Assembly: GCA_949289295.1 (NCBI GenBank)
Contig: CASENM010000030.1
Span: 1 to 64,000 of the forward strand
From: an uncultured Bacteroides sp.
GTDB lineage: Bacteria > Bacteroidota > Bacteroidia > Bacteroidales > Bacteroidaceae
Direction: 5' to 3'
Length of the DNA stretch: 64,000 nt
Shown piece after piece: positions 1 to 7,832 of the stretch. Below the pieces are notes generated by a model. The model had not been told where the DNA came from. It did not search any database and saw nothing but the letters and a program-made list of their open reading frames with translations. A program made the translations under genes and the position numbers. The number at the start of each line of letters is the position of its first letter. Within the stretch, counting starts at the first letter, position 1.

Positions 1-50
1 AAAGAATGAATCTGGTAACTAATACAAGCTGTAACATACAGGTTCAACAA

Positions 51-99
51 AACAATAGCGACTGCTACTATTAGGTTCATAGTGACAGTTGCTATTGTT
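51..99 (-). terminator. Hairpin downstream of the broken lipoprotein gene
   Basis: Arms 51-64 and 86-99 are complementary over 14 bases with one mismatch, and on the minus strand the hairpin is followed by a T-rich run. It lies beyond the 3' end of the leftward gene that stops at 223, so it may be its terminator. The rest of 1-222 shows no gene. A minus-strand TATCTTTG -7-like box at 145-152 hints at another leftward transcript leaving the window. Confidence 0.4.
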
Positions 100-222
100 G
101 TATATAAAAGTTTAAGACCTGTAGTTTGCCGAATGCTTACGCTGCAAAGATAGCTGTCAAAACAAAGAAAACAGCATAAGAGTTTCCTCAAATGCTGCTT
201 CCTTATATATGTGTCTGCTTGA

Positions 223-1368
223 TTACTGTTTAGTATAGACTTCTGTATGTCCGTCCTCGTAAGTCAGTTTCATTTCATTGTCAGCTATCTCATAGCGGTA
301 AGTTTCGGGTGAGCTGTCTCCAAAATCAATGATAAACTCATTCCCATTCACAGTATAAGAAAATGTATCTGTATTTGAACTGTTATCATAAATATCTACG
401 GATTCCCAACTTCCTGTATTGTCACCATTGAAAGTAATAATTTCCTTATTCCCAGCCTCTGTTGTATAGAGCTATTTGCCAAGTAAAGGGGAAGCGTCGG
501 GACTTTCAGATATAGTGCCATTGTCTATGTTCAGATAAAACGTATAGTCTTTTTGTTCTCCGCTATAATATAATAGGTGTAAATTGTATTTCCATATATT
601 TGTGGAACTGTCAAGCAAGGTATATTCTTTTTGAGTATCACTAAGGACTTCAAAGGGAAGTTTATATTCTGTACTCCAAACTGTTTGACCTGACTTGTAA
701 TTATTTCTTGAAGCAAGGATATATTGCGGCTTATAACCATAAGAAACGCTTATTGTTTCTTCATAGGAAATGGGTACGCCTCTAATAGTACCATTAGAGC
801 TTACATATATTGTGTCTCCCATATCATTGTAGCAACAGTTTCCTATAACTACGGATTCCTTGTACCAATCAACAATATATGATGTATTAACATCTTTCAT
901 TTCTTTAAGATTACCTGTTGCCGTTTGAAACAGAATGTTGTATTCACTGTACGATTCACCGCTAAAGCAAACACTTGCCACGAATATTTTGTTCTTAGCA
1001 CAAGCACCATAGGTAGTAATTCTTGATATTTCTATATCCTTATATTCTCCATAACCTAAATGTACGGTTCTCTTTCTATTAAAAGTCCTGCCGTCAGTCC
1101 ATTCTAATAATTTCTCTTTAGTAGTCCTGTCATAAGCACTAATCCACAAATGGTCATCTTTTAGCCCTGAGAAATAATTTATATTTTCCCTATAAAGAGA
1201 ACTCCTACATTCATAATCCATGAAATTTAATCCATAAGTAGAAAATGAATCTCCGTTAGAGTATGCTTCTTCCATTTGGATTATTTCCAATTCATCATCC
1301 CCACAGGAAACAAATCCCATGCTTGATGCAACCAATAATGAGGTTGCTAATAGTCTAAATGCTTTCAT
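223..1368 (-). pseudogene. Secreted lipoprotein gene with lipocalin-like C-terminus, interrupted by in-frame TAG
   Basis: The start chosen is the ATG at 1368, which opens a lipoprotein signal peptide (MKAFRLLATSLLVASS, then GFVSC with the lipobox Cys). The frame reads 298 residues to a TAG at 472-474. It then continues without any shift for 82 more codons to a TAA at 223. The junction reads LLGK-stop-LYTTEAG, and a Trp in place of the stop gives the GxW motif that begins lipocalin-like domains. The downstream part (IITFNGDNTGSWES, then alternating strand-like segments) fits such a beta-barrel. One TGG-to-TAG change would explain the break. The upstream 298 residues are an unrecognised surface-protein region. 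The gene is cargo at the left side of the mobile element, with low GC like its neighbours. Confidence 0.7.
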
Positions 1369-1375
1369 GTTAATT

Positions 1376-1738
1376 TTAGAAGTAAAATCTATAAGTGTTA
1401 TCAGATTGAGAAACAAGTTCTTTTTTGGTATATTGGAAACCGTATAATGCCGAAGCATTCAATAAGCTATTTGCATTATGTACGGTTACAGCGAGCAATT
1501 TGTTATTGTCACCAACATATATAACCATTGAGCCATGTTCCGCTTGGCAAACACTTGTTGGGAATATCTGAATGAATATTCTATATGCAAAAGATAAATC
1601 TATATCTTCTGACATAGCGCATATCTTAGAATAGGTAAACATATCATATTCCTCACTATCATTGATGATAGTATAAGGGACATAGTTGTCAGACAAATAA
1701 GTTCTAATATTGTGAACAAAAATCTCTGAATTTGCCAT
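1376..1738 (-). CDS. Hypothetical protein, 120 aa
   Basis: I do not recognise the family. The protein is soluble-looking, has no signal peptide or membrane segment, and is moderately acidic. It lies 7 bases upstream of the lipoprotein start and 30 bases downstream of the next leftward gene, so all probably share one transcript. Base composition is AT-rich like the rest of the element cargo. It could be a small accessory or immunity-type protein, but nothing in the sequence shows a function. Confidence 0.55.
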   Translation of the reverse strand: MANSEIFVHNIRTYLSDNYVPYTIINDSEEYDMFTYSKICAMSEDIDLSFAYRIFIQIFPTSVCQAEHGSMVIYVGDNNKLLAVTVHNANSLLNASALYGFQYTKKELVSQSDNTYRFYF

Positions 1739-1768
1739 ATAATATAAATAGTGATTAAATCAGTTATT

Positions 1769-2122
1769 TTATTTGTTATAAGGATGTGGTATATCCCCAT
1801 TCTTATAAATATCCATAATCGCATGAATTATAAAGTCTATCATCCATTCCCTTGTTGGATTGGGTGGATAATGGTAGAGTTTATAATCCCAGTAATGAAC
1901 TTCAATCCTCCAAGCAAAAGACTTATTATCTAAAATAAATCTGTAATCTGTCTTGTCCTTAAAGAATATAAGTTGTATTCTATCTCCCCAATGCCTGCCG
2001 TACCAAATAACCATATTGGTACATTCTTTATAGTAATCTTTTTGGTCTTGGTCTATATTGGATTTAATCCATATAGAATATGTGGATAGACATTGCTGAT
2101 ATGTATGGAGATTCGATTGCAT
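1769..2122 (-). CDS. Hypothetical protein, 117 aa
   Basis: Unrecognised soluble protein, rich in Trp, Tyr and His. Its ATG (2120-2122) shares one base with the TAA of the upstream gene (2122-2124), giving a TAATG stop-start overlap typical of translational coupling. That coupling is the main reason to believe both genes are real. Residues about 35-75 contain several Trp and Arg/Lys that could form a small alpha/beta fold, but no motif is identifiable. Confidence 0.55.
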   Translation of the reverse strand: MQSNLHTYQQCLSTYSIWIKSNIDQDQKDYYKECTNMVIWYGRHWGDRIQLIFFKDKTDYRFILDNKSFAWRIEVHYWDYKLYHYPPNPTREWMIDFIIHAIMDIYKNGDIPHPYNK

Positions 2123-2682
2123 TAAAAAGAAAGGTTTCCTTTTATTCTATGGTTGGCATATATCATTCCTATGCAAAACATGGTTGTACATGTATCTTTC
2201 CATGCTTGCCATTTGGTTTGCCCATCCGTTGCATTATAGATATAGCATAAATCATTGAATGTATCTTCGCTACATTGGGTTAGCCAACCGTTTATAATAA
2301 AATCTTCCCTCGCATCCATATTTATTGCATCTTCAACATTTTCTATTAACCTTGAAATGTTATTTGTCATAAATATTTGGAATAGGGCATTTTCATTTAC
2401 GAAACCTCTTTTCTTAAATTCATAAGTAGCTAACATTCCAGCAAAAGCGCAAGATTTAAAAATCAATCTCGTTTGCTGACCGTCAGGCAAAGTAGAACGT
2501 ACATTCTCAAAATATTGCCACATCATTTTAGTTATCCGTTCTGAAATGTTGTGTTCTATGGTAAGCAACTCTGGTATTTCCAAGACTTCATTATTGGGAA
2601 GTTGCCCCAAATTCACGCCTAAGTTTATGGCATTCTTTTTAACCTCTACAAGTCCTTTAATTCTTGATAATGCGTCTATCAT
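2122..2682 (-). CDS. Hypothetical protein, about 186 aa
   Basis: Unrecognised, mostly helical by composition. The ATG at 2682 (MIDALSRIKGLVEVK) is chosen because the region before it looks unlike the rest of the protein. The frame does stay open to a TTG at 2940, adding 86 residues with two hydrophobic stretches, so a longer membrane-associated form cannot be excluded. A minus-strand -7-like box, TATCTTTG, lies at 3007-3014. It sits beside a perfect 10-bp inverted repeat (2947-2956 with 3013-3022), so transcription would begin near 3000 with a structured leader. The gene overlaps the following gene by one base (TAATG). Confidence 0.5.
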   Translation of the reverse strand: MIDALSRIKGLVEVKKNAINLGVNLGQLPNNEVLEIPELLTIEHNISERITKMMWQYFENVRSTLPDGQQTRLIFKSCAFAGMLATYEFKKRGFVNENALFQIFMTNNISRLIENVEDAINMDAREDFIINGWLTQCSEDTFNDLCYIYNATDGQTKWQAWKDTCTTMFCIGMIYANHRIKGNLSF

Positions 2683-2946
2683 ATTTGCATATATTATGCC
2701 TACCTGTTCCCTATGGATAAGCAATAAAAAAATAAGGTGTGGGAACACTATTTGCTTTATCCTACTAACTGGCTTCTCGCATTGCCTTGACTGTGGATAA
2801 AACAATAGCAACCCACACCAAGAGCTATATAAGAACCTTACAAGCATAAGGTAAATATATATCAATGGTGTGGTGCTATTGCTATCATCTTCACAGTCTT
2901 TCAAATTTTGCGAGAATTTGTTAGTAGAAGATAATTTCAATAAACA

Positions 2947-3022
2947 CCTTTCGTTAATAATATGTCCTTTCGGCTTCCCAACTCAATGGGTTGCTAAAAT
3001 TGGATGCAAAGATAACGAAAGG
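2947..3022 (-). promoter_or_regulatory. Promoter-proximal inverted repeat
   Basis: CCTTTCGTTA at 2947-2956 is the exact reverse complement of TAACGAAAGG at 3013-3022. A smaller CAAC/GTTG pair lies inside. The right arm overlaps a minus-strand TATCTTTG -7 box (3007-3014). The arrangement could be an operator or a leader hairpin for the three small genes to the left. Positions 3023-3280 hold no gene that I can see. Confidence 0.35.
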
Positions 3023-3280
3023 TATTGAATAAGTATAGTCATAATAGAATAAATCCTGTTCTACATGCTCCAAAGCATATATACTGATATAAAATGGGCT
3101 ATATTTACACCTTGACTTTATAAATTGGGGTAGGTATCAAAATGAAGAATCCCTTTATAAAGACGGAATTTTCCAATTTGTTACCCACCTTGATTTATGG
3201 ACTTTATATGCCGATGTTTTTCTTTTTATGTAAAAAAGGAAAGGACACCTCTACTTTAAGATGTACTTTCCTCATAAAAA

Positions 3281-3556
3281 TTATTTCTTTGAATAATGGT
3301 ATCTCATAGAGAATATATAAACCTCTATGGTATCATCATGTACGGAGTAAACAATCCTATGCTCCGAATTGATTCGTCTTGACCATTTACCTGCCAACTC
3401 ATATTTGAGGGGTTCGGGCTTGCCGATGCCTGTGTAGGGATGTACTGCTATATCTTCCAACAAAGTTCTGATTTTGTTCAGAATCGCTTTATTTCCGCTT
3501 TGTGAGAAGTATAGGTATTCTTTCCGTGCCTGTTCCGATAATGTTATTCTGTACAT
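3281..3556 (-). CDS. yoeB: Txe/YoeB family toxin
   Basis: This is the mRNA-cleaving toxin of a type II toxin-antitoxin pair. It acts at the ribosomal A site and is neutralised by the YefM antitoxin. The 91-residue length is usual for the family. Recognisable features are GKPEPLKYELAGKWSRRI, then EHRIVY, and a C-terminal RYHY holding the family's His-Tyr active-site pair. The gene overlaps the antitoxin gene by 13 bases, the expected antitoxin-first order. It probably stabilises the mobile element. Confidence 0.93.
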   Translation of the reverse strand: MYRITLSEQARKEYLYFSQSGNKAILNKIRTLLEDIAVHPYTGIGKPEPLKYELAGKWSRRINSEHRIVYSVHDDTIEVYIFSMRYHYSKK

Positions 3557-3834
3557 GCCACCCGTTTCAAGAAATCTTCCATACTTTCACCCTCTTTTTG
3601 AGAGATGAAGTTACCATTCTTAATATCCTCTTCCCCTTTGCGTATGGCTTCCATAGTTTCAGGTGACGACATGATATATTGGGTTTCTTTCAACGAGTTG
3701 TATTCGTCTAAAGAAATCATCACTACCCCCTTACCGTTTCCACGATTGATTACAACAGTATCATAATCATCAATGACTGAATCAATATAACCTTTTAAGT
3801 TAGCTCTTAAATCTGTGTAATTGGCTGTTCTCAT
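3544..3834 (-). CDS. yefM: Phd/YefM family antitoxin
   Basis: This is the antitoxin of the pair, 96 residues. The N-terminal Phd/YefM DNA-binding fold is visible as TANYTDLRANLKGYIDSV followed by VVINRGNGKGVVMISLDEY, where the Arg-Gly-Asn-Gly loop is characteristic. The acidic C-terminal half (EDIKNGNFISQKEGESMEDF) would wrap the toxin. The family represses its own operon. Upstream lies a strong Bacteroidales-type promoter whose spacer carries repeated GTAC-centred half-sites. Confidence 0.93.
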   Translation of the reverse strand: MRTANYTDLRANLKGYIDSVIDDYDTVVINRGNGKGVVMISLDEYNSLKETQYIMSSPETMEAIRKGEEDIKNGNFISQKEGESMEDFLKRVACTE

Positions 3835-3856
3835 AAATCCTCCTTTGTTATAGACG

Positions 3857-3888
3857 CAAAGATATGTACTTATTTGCGTACTTGCAAA
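3857..3888 (-). promoter_or_regulatory. Promoter and probable operator of yefM-yoeB
   Basis: On the minus strand TTTG (3885-3888) is followed after exactly 20 bases by TATCTTTG (3857-3864), matching the Bacteroidales -33/-7 consensus. The spacer contains two GTAC words in a short repeat, a likely site for antitoxin autoregulation. The antitoxin ATG lies about 23 bases downstream of the -7 box. Confidence 0.65.
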
Positions 3889-3978
3889 TATAATTGGTTA
3901 ATTGTTTTAGTATGAAGTATAAAGAAAGGACAACTAACTGAATAGCTGCCCTTTCCTCTCTCAATCAATAAAGCCCAT

Positions 3979-4998
3979 TTAATCAATGAACCATTTGTAA
4001 CGCTCATCCCCATGTAAAGCCGCATTGATTCCCAAAGCCATTTCAGTAGCATTCAAAGAGCGGTCTAAGAATGAATCAATGTAGCTTGACTTGTTAGCCC
4101 CAGTGAGCAAATTGAAGAATTTCCAAATATTAAGCTCACTTCCAAAGCTGCCAAAGTTTTCATCATTGATGTATGCTTTGGCTACGCTGTTAATCTGCGT
4201 GTCTGTAAGCAACATTCTTGGCAATGCCTTTTGATAGCCTGTTGGCAAGCATTGGTAAAGCCGCATCTTGCCTAATATCTGTGCGAACTGATGTTCACTC
4301 ATGGAAGTGTTGCCTAATTGCTGCATCAGATAAAGATGCTTGGCAGGGTTGTAGTTCCCAAACAATTCCAATGCCGCACGATAAAGCTCACTTGTATTGC
4401 TTGCCCTCAAATCATCCTTGTAACCGTCTGTAAAGATGCACATGTTACAACAAACGGTATTTTTAAATCCAAGTGCAAGACGGAATAATTCAGGAACTTT
4501 CTTTGAATATAAATTCATCTGATTGTACGCCCTTACACCTACAATGGAAAGATTCAGCTTATTTCCTCCTACCGTTTCATAAATGGTTGGAATGTCAATG
4601 CTGAAAGCTGCCCTTTCATAGTAGATAGTCTTGTCAGATTCCAAAAGCTGGTTGGCTGGCTTGTGGATAGCTTCAGGGATTCTGCCTTTAATAATGTGGC
4701 TTACCCTAATGTCTGCCTGTCCTACGGTTTCACCATTAAAAAAAGACTGTGCCGCTTCCTGTATGGTTTCCACAAATGCAGCATGGTTAATGGTCAGTTC
4801 GTTGTCCTTTGCGAACACAGGTGTAATGCAGTCATGTTTCAGATGATGCAAGGTTACTTCCTGCGTGTTGGCTTCAATGAAATGGTTGGCAGGTCTTACA
4901 GGTTTGTCCATGACAATGGTAGCTTCTTCTGCAAATTCACCCAAATTCATTCTCTCACGGTTGTTTGCCATAGCTGGCATGATAACTAAATTTCTCAT
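3979..4998 (-). CDS. DUF3871 family protein
   Basis: 339 residues, matching in length and character the DUF3871 family that I associate with Bacteroidetes mobile elements. Its function is unknown. Visible features are an early run PVRPANHFIEANTQEVTLHH, a Cys-rich patch CCNMCIFTDGYKDDLRAS at about residue 185, and a helical C-terminus ending KWFID. That pattern (a beta-rich core with a C-x-M-C element) resembles phage-type single-strand-binding or recombination accessory proteins, which is only a guess. No signal peptide or membrane segment is seen. It is encoded between the toxin-antitoxin pair and the helicase-like gene and is probably part of the element's maintenance module. The first ATG at 4998 is used; an ATG at residue 10 is a possible alternative. 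Confidence 0.75.
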   Translation of the reverse strand: MRNLVIMPAMANNRERMNLGEFAEEATIVMDKPVRPANHFIEANTQEVTLHHLKHDCITPVFAKDNELTINHAAFVETIQEAAQSFFNGETVGQADIRVSHIIKGRIPEAIHKPANQLLESDKTIYYERAAFSIDIPTIYETVGGNKLNLSIVGVRAYNQMNLYSKKVPELFRLALGFKNTVCCNMCIFTDGYKDDLRASNTSELYRAALELFGNYNPAKHLYLMQQLGNTSMSEHQFAQILGKMRLYQCLPTGYQKALPRMLLTDTQINSVAKAYINDENFGSFGSELNIWKFFNLLTGANKSSYIDSFLDRSLNATEMALGINAALHGDERYKWFID

Positions 4999-5032
4999 AA
5001 TGATAAATTGTTTAAATGATTATTGATTGGAT

Positions 5033-5338
5033 TAACTTTGGAATTGCATAAAGCCCATATCGCTTTGGGTTGCTCCGTTACGATTTTGACTTTACTACAA
5101 TTCGCTGAATTACTTTTGAGTGTTATTACAGTTAGACTATCTTACATTTATGCTGTATTGTGCCACTCGTTAGTAAGTCAATCAATAAGGGTGGATTGGG
5201 GAACAGAATTTATCAAGCTGGCAGGGTGGGCAGGTGTCTGCCAATTTTCATTTTTCTTTTGCTTGGTGAGAGGGGGCTAAAAAGGAGGTGCAGTCGGACG
5301 GCACGAAGTGCCGGTCGGCTGCGCCGCCCGCACTTCGT
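5033..5338 (+). other. Gene-free stretch ending in alternative GC-rich hairpins
   Basis: No convincing gene lies between the DUF3871 start and the helicase-like stop. A plus-strand TAACTTTG -7-like box sits at 5033-5040, with a TTG 22 bases earlier. The right end is strikingly GC-rich. CGGCAC-gaa-GTGCCG (5299-5313) and ACGAAGTGC/GCACTTCGT (5303-5311 with 5330-5338) share bases and so cannot form together. The block sits directly against the helicase-like stop codon. It could be a terminator for that gene, the end of a small plus-strand RNA, or a transfer-related site. Confidence 0.4.
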
Positions 5339-7249
5339 TTAATGTTGATTCAATAATTCATCCTTGAACCTGTTCAACTTTACGCTTGCTCCATTCCGAT
5401 TGCTGCAATTCATATCAAAATATTTTTCGATAAGAGGTTTGGATAGCTTGCACATTGTCCATTTCTTGCCATCCCCGTATCGGGAGTAAGTGATTCCATG
5501 AGCGGTCAACAGGGATGCAATTCTGTCAAGTATGCCTTGTACGGGAATGTATGAATCGTTACCCGTTTCAGCCTCAAATTCATTTTTCATATCTAATAAG
5601 AACTCCAAACTTTTTAATTTCTGCTTGGCTTCTTCCTGTTCGGCTTGCAGTAGTAGTTTCTCTATTTTCGCTTTTAGGTATCGGTGCTGTTCTATGGTCG
5701 CTTTGCCTAATTTGAAGTAAGCCTTAATAAGCCATTCTTCTTCCACGCACTTAGCCCGAAATATGCGCATTGCTTCGGCATTGTCCTTTATCGTTTCCAA
5801 TGTGGCAATGATTAGCTGGTATTTTTCCTTTGCTTTGGCAGCTTTAATTCTGTGAATGTCATCCTCGCCGACTTCTTCTTGTTCAGCTTGAAAGCCCACA
5901 TTAAAATATCCCGTAGTTTCGTAAGCCTGCCTAAGTGTTTCGGCTGATTGGTAATATCCTTTCACTTGCTCGTCAAGCAACAGTTGTTCTATGGCGAACC
6001 TATCCAAATTCTTTTTCTTGGAATCAAGAACCTCATTCAGTCGCATACGCTTCAATTCCCTGTCGAAATATTCGGGATTTTCATCTTCCATTCTTTCCCT
6101 GCAAATAGCCCGATAGCATTTTATCCTTGTCCGAATATCCTTGTCAATATCCTCTGTGGCTTGAACCTCCAGCCTGTTCGGAATGGAAGCAATGGCAGTA
6201 AGCGAATTGTACCGTTTCCCGCTGGGGAATGCACGCCTGAATCTGCCTTGACATTGAATGGCTTCGGTGAACGGATTGATTAAAGTATGTTTCACATGGT
6301 CATAATTTGACAAAATCAGAACATCACAAGGCTTTGCCAAGTTGATGTCTATTGACGGGAAAAACCGTGAAGTAAACAAATTTACTTTTTTCAAAGGCAA
6401 TTCTAATTTGTCCGTGCTGTGTTCTAAGAATCGGCTCTTTAGTTCGTCCGCACTCTCTTTCGAGCAGAACACTTTATAATCCGATTCATTTATTATTCCG
6501 TTTCTCAACAAGGCTTCCACTATATTGCAGATTCCCTCCGTTGTCTTATAGAAAATGCAGACATGAGGAGAAGCGTTTTCTAACAATCGACTTACTTCCT
6601 GTGTCACACATCTGTAAAAGCTGCGTGTTGTTATCAAAGTCATATCCTCCCGATAGTCATAGTCGGGCTTGACTTCTATCCACTTGAAACGATTCCTTAA
6701 AAACAACACCAAAGTATATTTGCTCGGTTTTAGCGGTGTGGCTGAGACAAGGGCTTTATTCTTGAATTTGAAGAACTCTCTCATCGGGGCGGATATGCTT
6801 CTACGATAGCCTGTATCTTCTGTTAAATGCTCGGCTTCATCGAACAGGAAAAAGAAGCCATTGTAAATGTCTATCCTCAAATTCGCGGACACTTTCAGTA
6901 CCCTTTCAAAGCCTTCGGGAGTAGTGACAATCTTCTTGTGTGCGATAGTGGAATTTCTAAGGTAAGCGGCAAGCCGTTTGTCACTTACTCCCTTGCATAC
7001 TCCTTGCGCCTTGACAAAAACCTGCGCTTTGTTCTCCACCGAAGACTTGAACGGCTCGACCACGATAGAATTTCTCGGACTTAACTTTTCGTCCAACTCC
7101 ATATAGGTAGCTCCTGCGCCTGTCATTACCTTATTAATAATGGCATTGCTCGGCAGCATGGGGTAGCCTTGTCTCTTTAGGGCTTCCGACAGATATTCCC
7201 CCTTGTGGATATTCAGTATCTCCACTTCCAACTCTTTGTCCTTATTCAT
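5339..7249 (-). CDS. SF2 helicase-like protein with degenerate Walker A
   Basis: 636 residues with the layout of a superfamily 2 helicase. The motif I position reads VMTGAGATYMEL (about residues 41-52), where the usual Lys of GxGKT is Ala. Motif II is FDEAEH (about 137), motif III is SATP (about 168), and motif VI is QCQGRFRR (about 343). The C-terminal 200 residues are charged and helical (coiled-coil-like from about 500 to 570), followed by a compact domain ending in RFKDELLNQH. The rest of the helicase motifs are kept, so loss of the Lys looks like a family trait rather than decay. Phage and element replication proteins with TGxGxT in place of TGxGKT exist in this phylum as far as I recall. 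It is probably the replication or mobilisation helicase of the element. The ATG at 7249 is chosen. Confidence 0.7.
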   Translation of the reverse strand: MNKDKELEVEILNIHKGEYLSEALKRQGYPMLPSNAIINKVMTGAGATYMELDEKLSPRNSIVVEPFKSSVENKAQVFVKAQGVCKGVSDKRLAAYLRNSTIAHKKIVTTPEGFERVLKVSANLRIDIYNGFFFLFDEAEHLTEDTGYRRSISAPMREFFKFKNKALVSATPLKPSKYTLVLFLRNRFKWIEVKPDYDYREDMTLITTRSFYRCVTQEVSRLLENASPHVCIFYKTTEGICNIVEALLRNGIINESDYKVFCSKESADELKSRFLEHSTDKLELPLKKVNLFTSRFFPSIDINLAKPCDVLILSNYDHVKHTLINPFTEAIQCQGRFRRAFPSGKRYNSLTAIASIPNRLEVQATEDIDKDIRTRIKCYRAICRERMEDENPEYFDRELKRMRLNEVLDSKKKNLDRFAIEQLLLDEQVKGYYQSAETLRQAYETTGYFNVGFQAEQEEVGEDDIHRIKAAKAKEKYQLIIATLETIKDNAEAMRIFRAKCVEEEWLIKAYFKLGKATIEQHRYLKAKIEKLLLQAEQEEAKQKLKSLEFLLDMKNEFEAETGNDSYIPVQGILDRIASLLTAHGITYSRYGDGKKWTMCKLSKPLIEKYFDMNCSNRNGASVKLNRFKDELLNQH

Positions 7250-7448
7250 GGTGCGTAGGATTTAAGGGGTAACAAACCTGAAAAGAATCGCTATTATATG
7301 GGCTGTGTCGTTTTGTTACCTCTCCCGAAAAGAGAAGTTCAGCCACATATAATATTGTAAAATTTGCAAACCGTTTATCCCTTACCGACTTGGCAAGCTC
7401 CGATTGGTGGTTCAGTCCAATTGCTCGGAATCTCAAATTCATTTCCAT
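7242..7448 (-). CDS. Small ORF ahead of the helicase-like gene (doubtful)
   Basis: A 68-residue frame overlapping the helicase-like start by 8 bases. It has no recognisable domain. It is crossed by several perfect inverted repeats (for example GGTAACAAA 7267-7275 with TTTGTTACC 7312-7320), which argues that the DNA is constrained for structure rather than protein. It could still be a translated leader coupled to the downstream gene. Confidence 0.25.
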   Translation of the reverse strand: MEMNLRFRAIGLNHQSELAKSVRDKRFANFTILYVAELLFSGEVTKRHSPYNSDSFQVCYPLNPTHHE

Positions 7449-7832
7449 AATTTGATGAATTTAGAAATTTAACAATTGGACTAAGGCTGCATAAATAAAA
7501 AACTCCTGCAACCAAGTACTTTACGATTAGACATACTACACCCTTGCAAGGTCTGAATAAGATATGTCTAACGGTAAGTTTCGGGAATCATTATCCCGTA
7601 AAACTTGGTTACAGAAGTCGCTACTTATGCAGTAGAATTTAATTGCTGACTGACTTCTTATAGTGAATGGTTTCTTTTCTTGGCTATCCGCTTGATAGTC
7701 GTGTACGTAAACCATTCTTATTAAAAACAGGAGGACTTATTTAAGTCCTTAGCCCGAATCTTCTACCACGTTGTAGAATTGGCACAAAGATAACAAATTT
7801 GCTCTAAACTGCAATGCTCTTACAGCAAATTT
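7265..7832. ncRNA. Densely structured noncoding region of the element
   Basis: About 570 bases contain at least nine perfect or near-perfect inverted repeats. They include AGTCCAATTG (7414-7423) with 7473-7482, enclosing AAATTCAT (7435-7442) with 7455-7462; AACCAAGT (7510-7517) with 7603-7610, enclosing TTAGACATA (7527-7535) with 7563-7571 and CGGGA (7582-7586) with 7594-7598; AGAAGTC (7613-7619) with 7652-7658, enclosing CTACT/AGTAG; GAATGGTTT (7665-7673) with 7709-7717, enclosing GGCTATC/GATAGTC; AGGACTTA (7732-7739) with 7742-7749; and TTCTAC (7761-7766) with 7773-7778. The nesting gives multi-branched folds. It may be a structured RNA, a transfer or replication origin, or the recombination site region. 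The transcribed strand is not resolved. Confidence 0.5.

Noticed and set aside
472-474. TAG readthrough or recoding, as in some Bacteroides phages
   Set aside because: Neighbouring genes do not show in-frame TAG, and the position fits a single TGG-to-TAG change at a conserved Trp, so a nonsense mutation is simpler.
5023-5280. Plus-strand 85-residue frame in the gap before the helicase-like gene
   Set aside because: No family features, odd composition, and it overlaps a region that looks structural.
7506-7614. Integron attC site
   Set aside because: The nested repeat resembles a folded attC, but the R' and R'' core sequences are not matched and no integron integrase is present.
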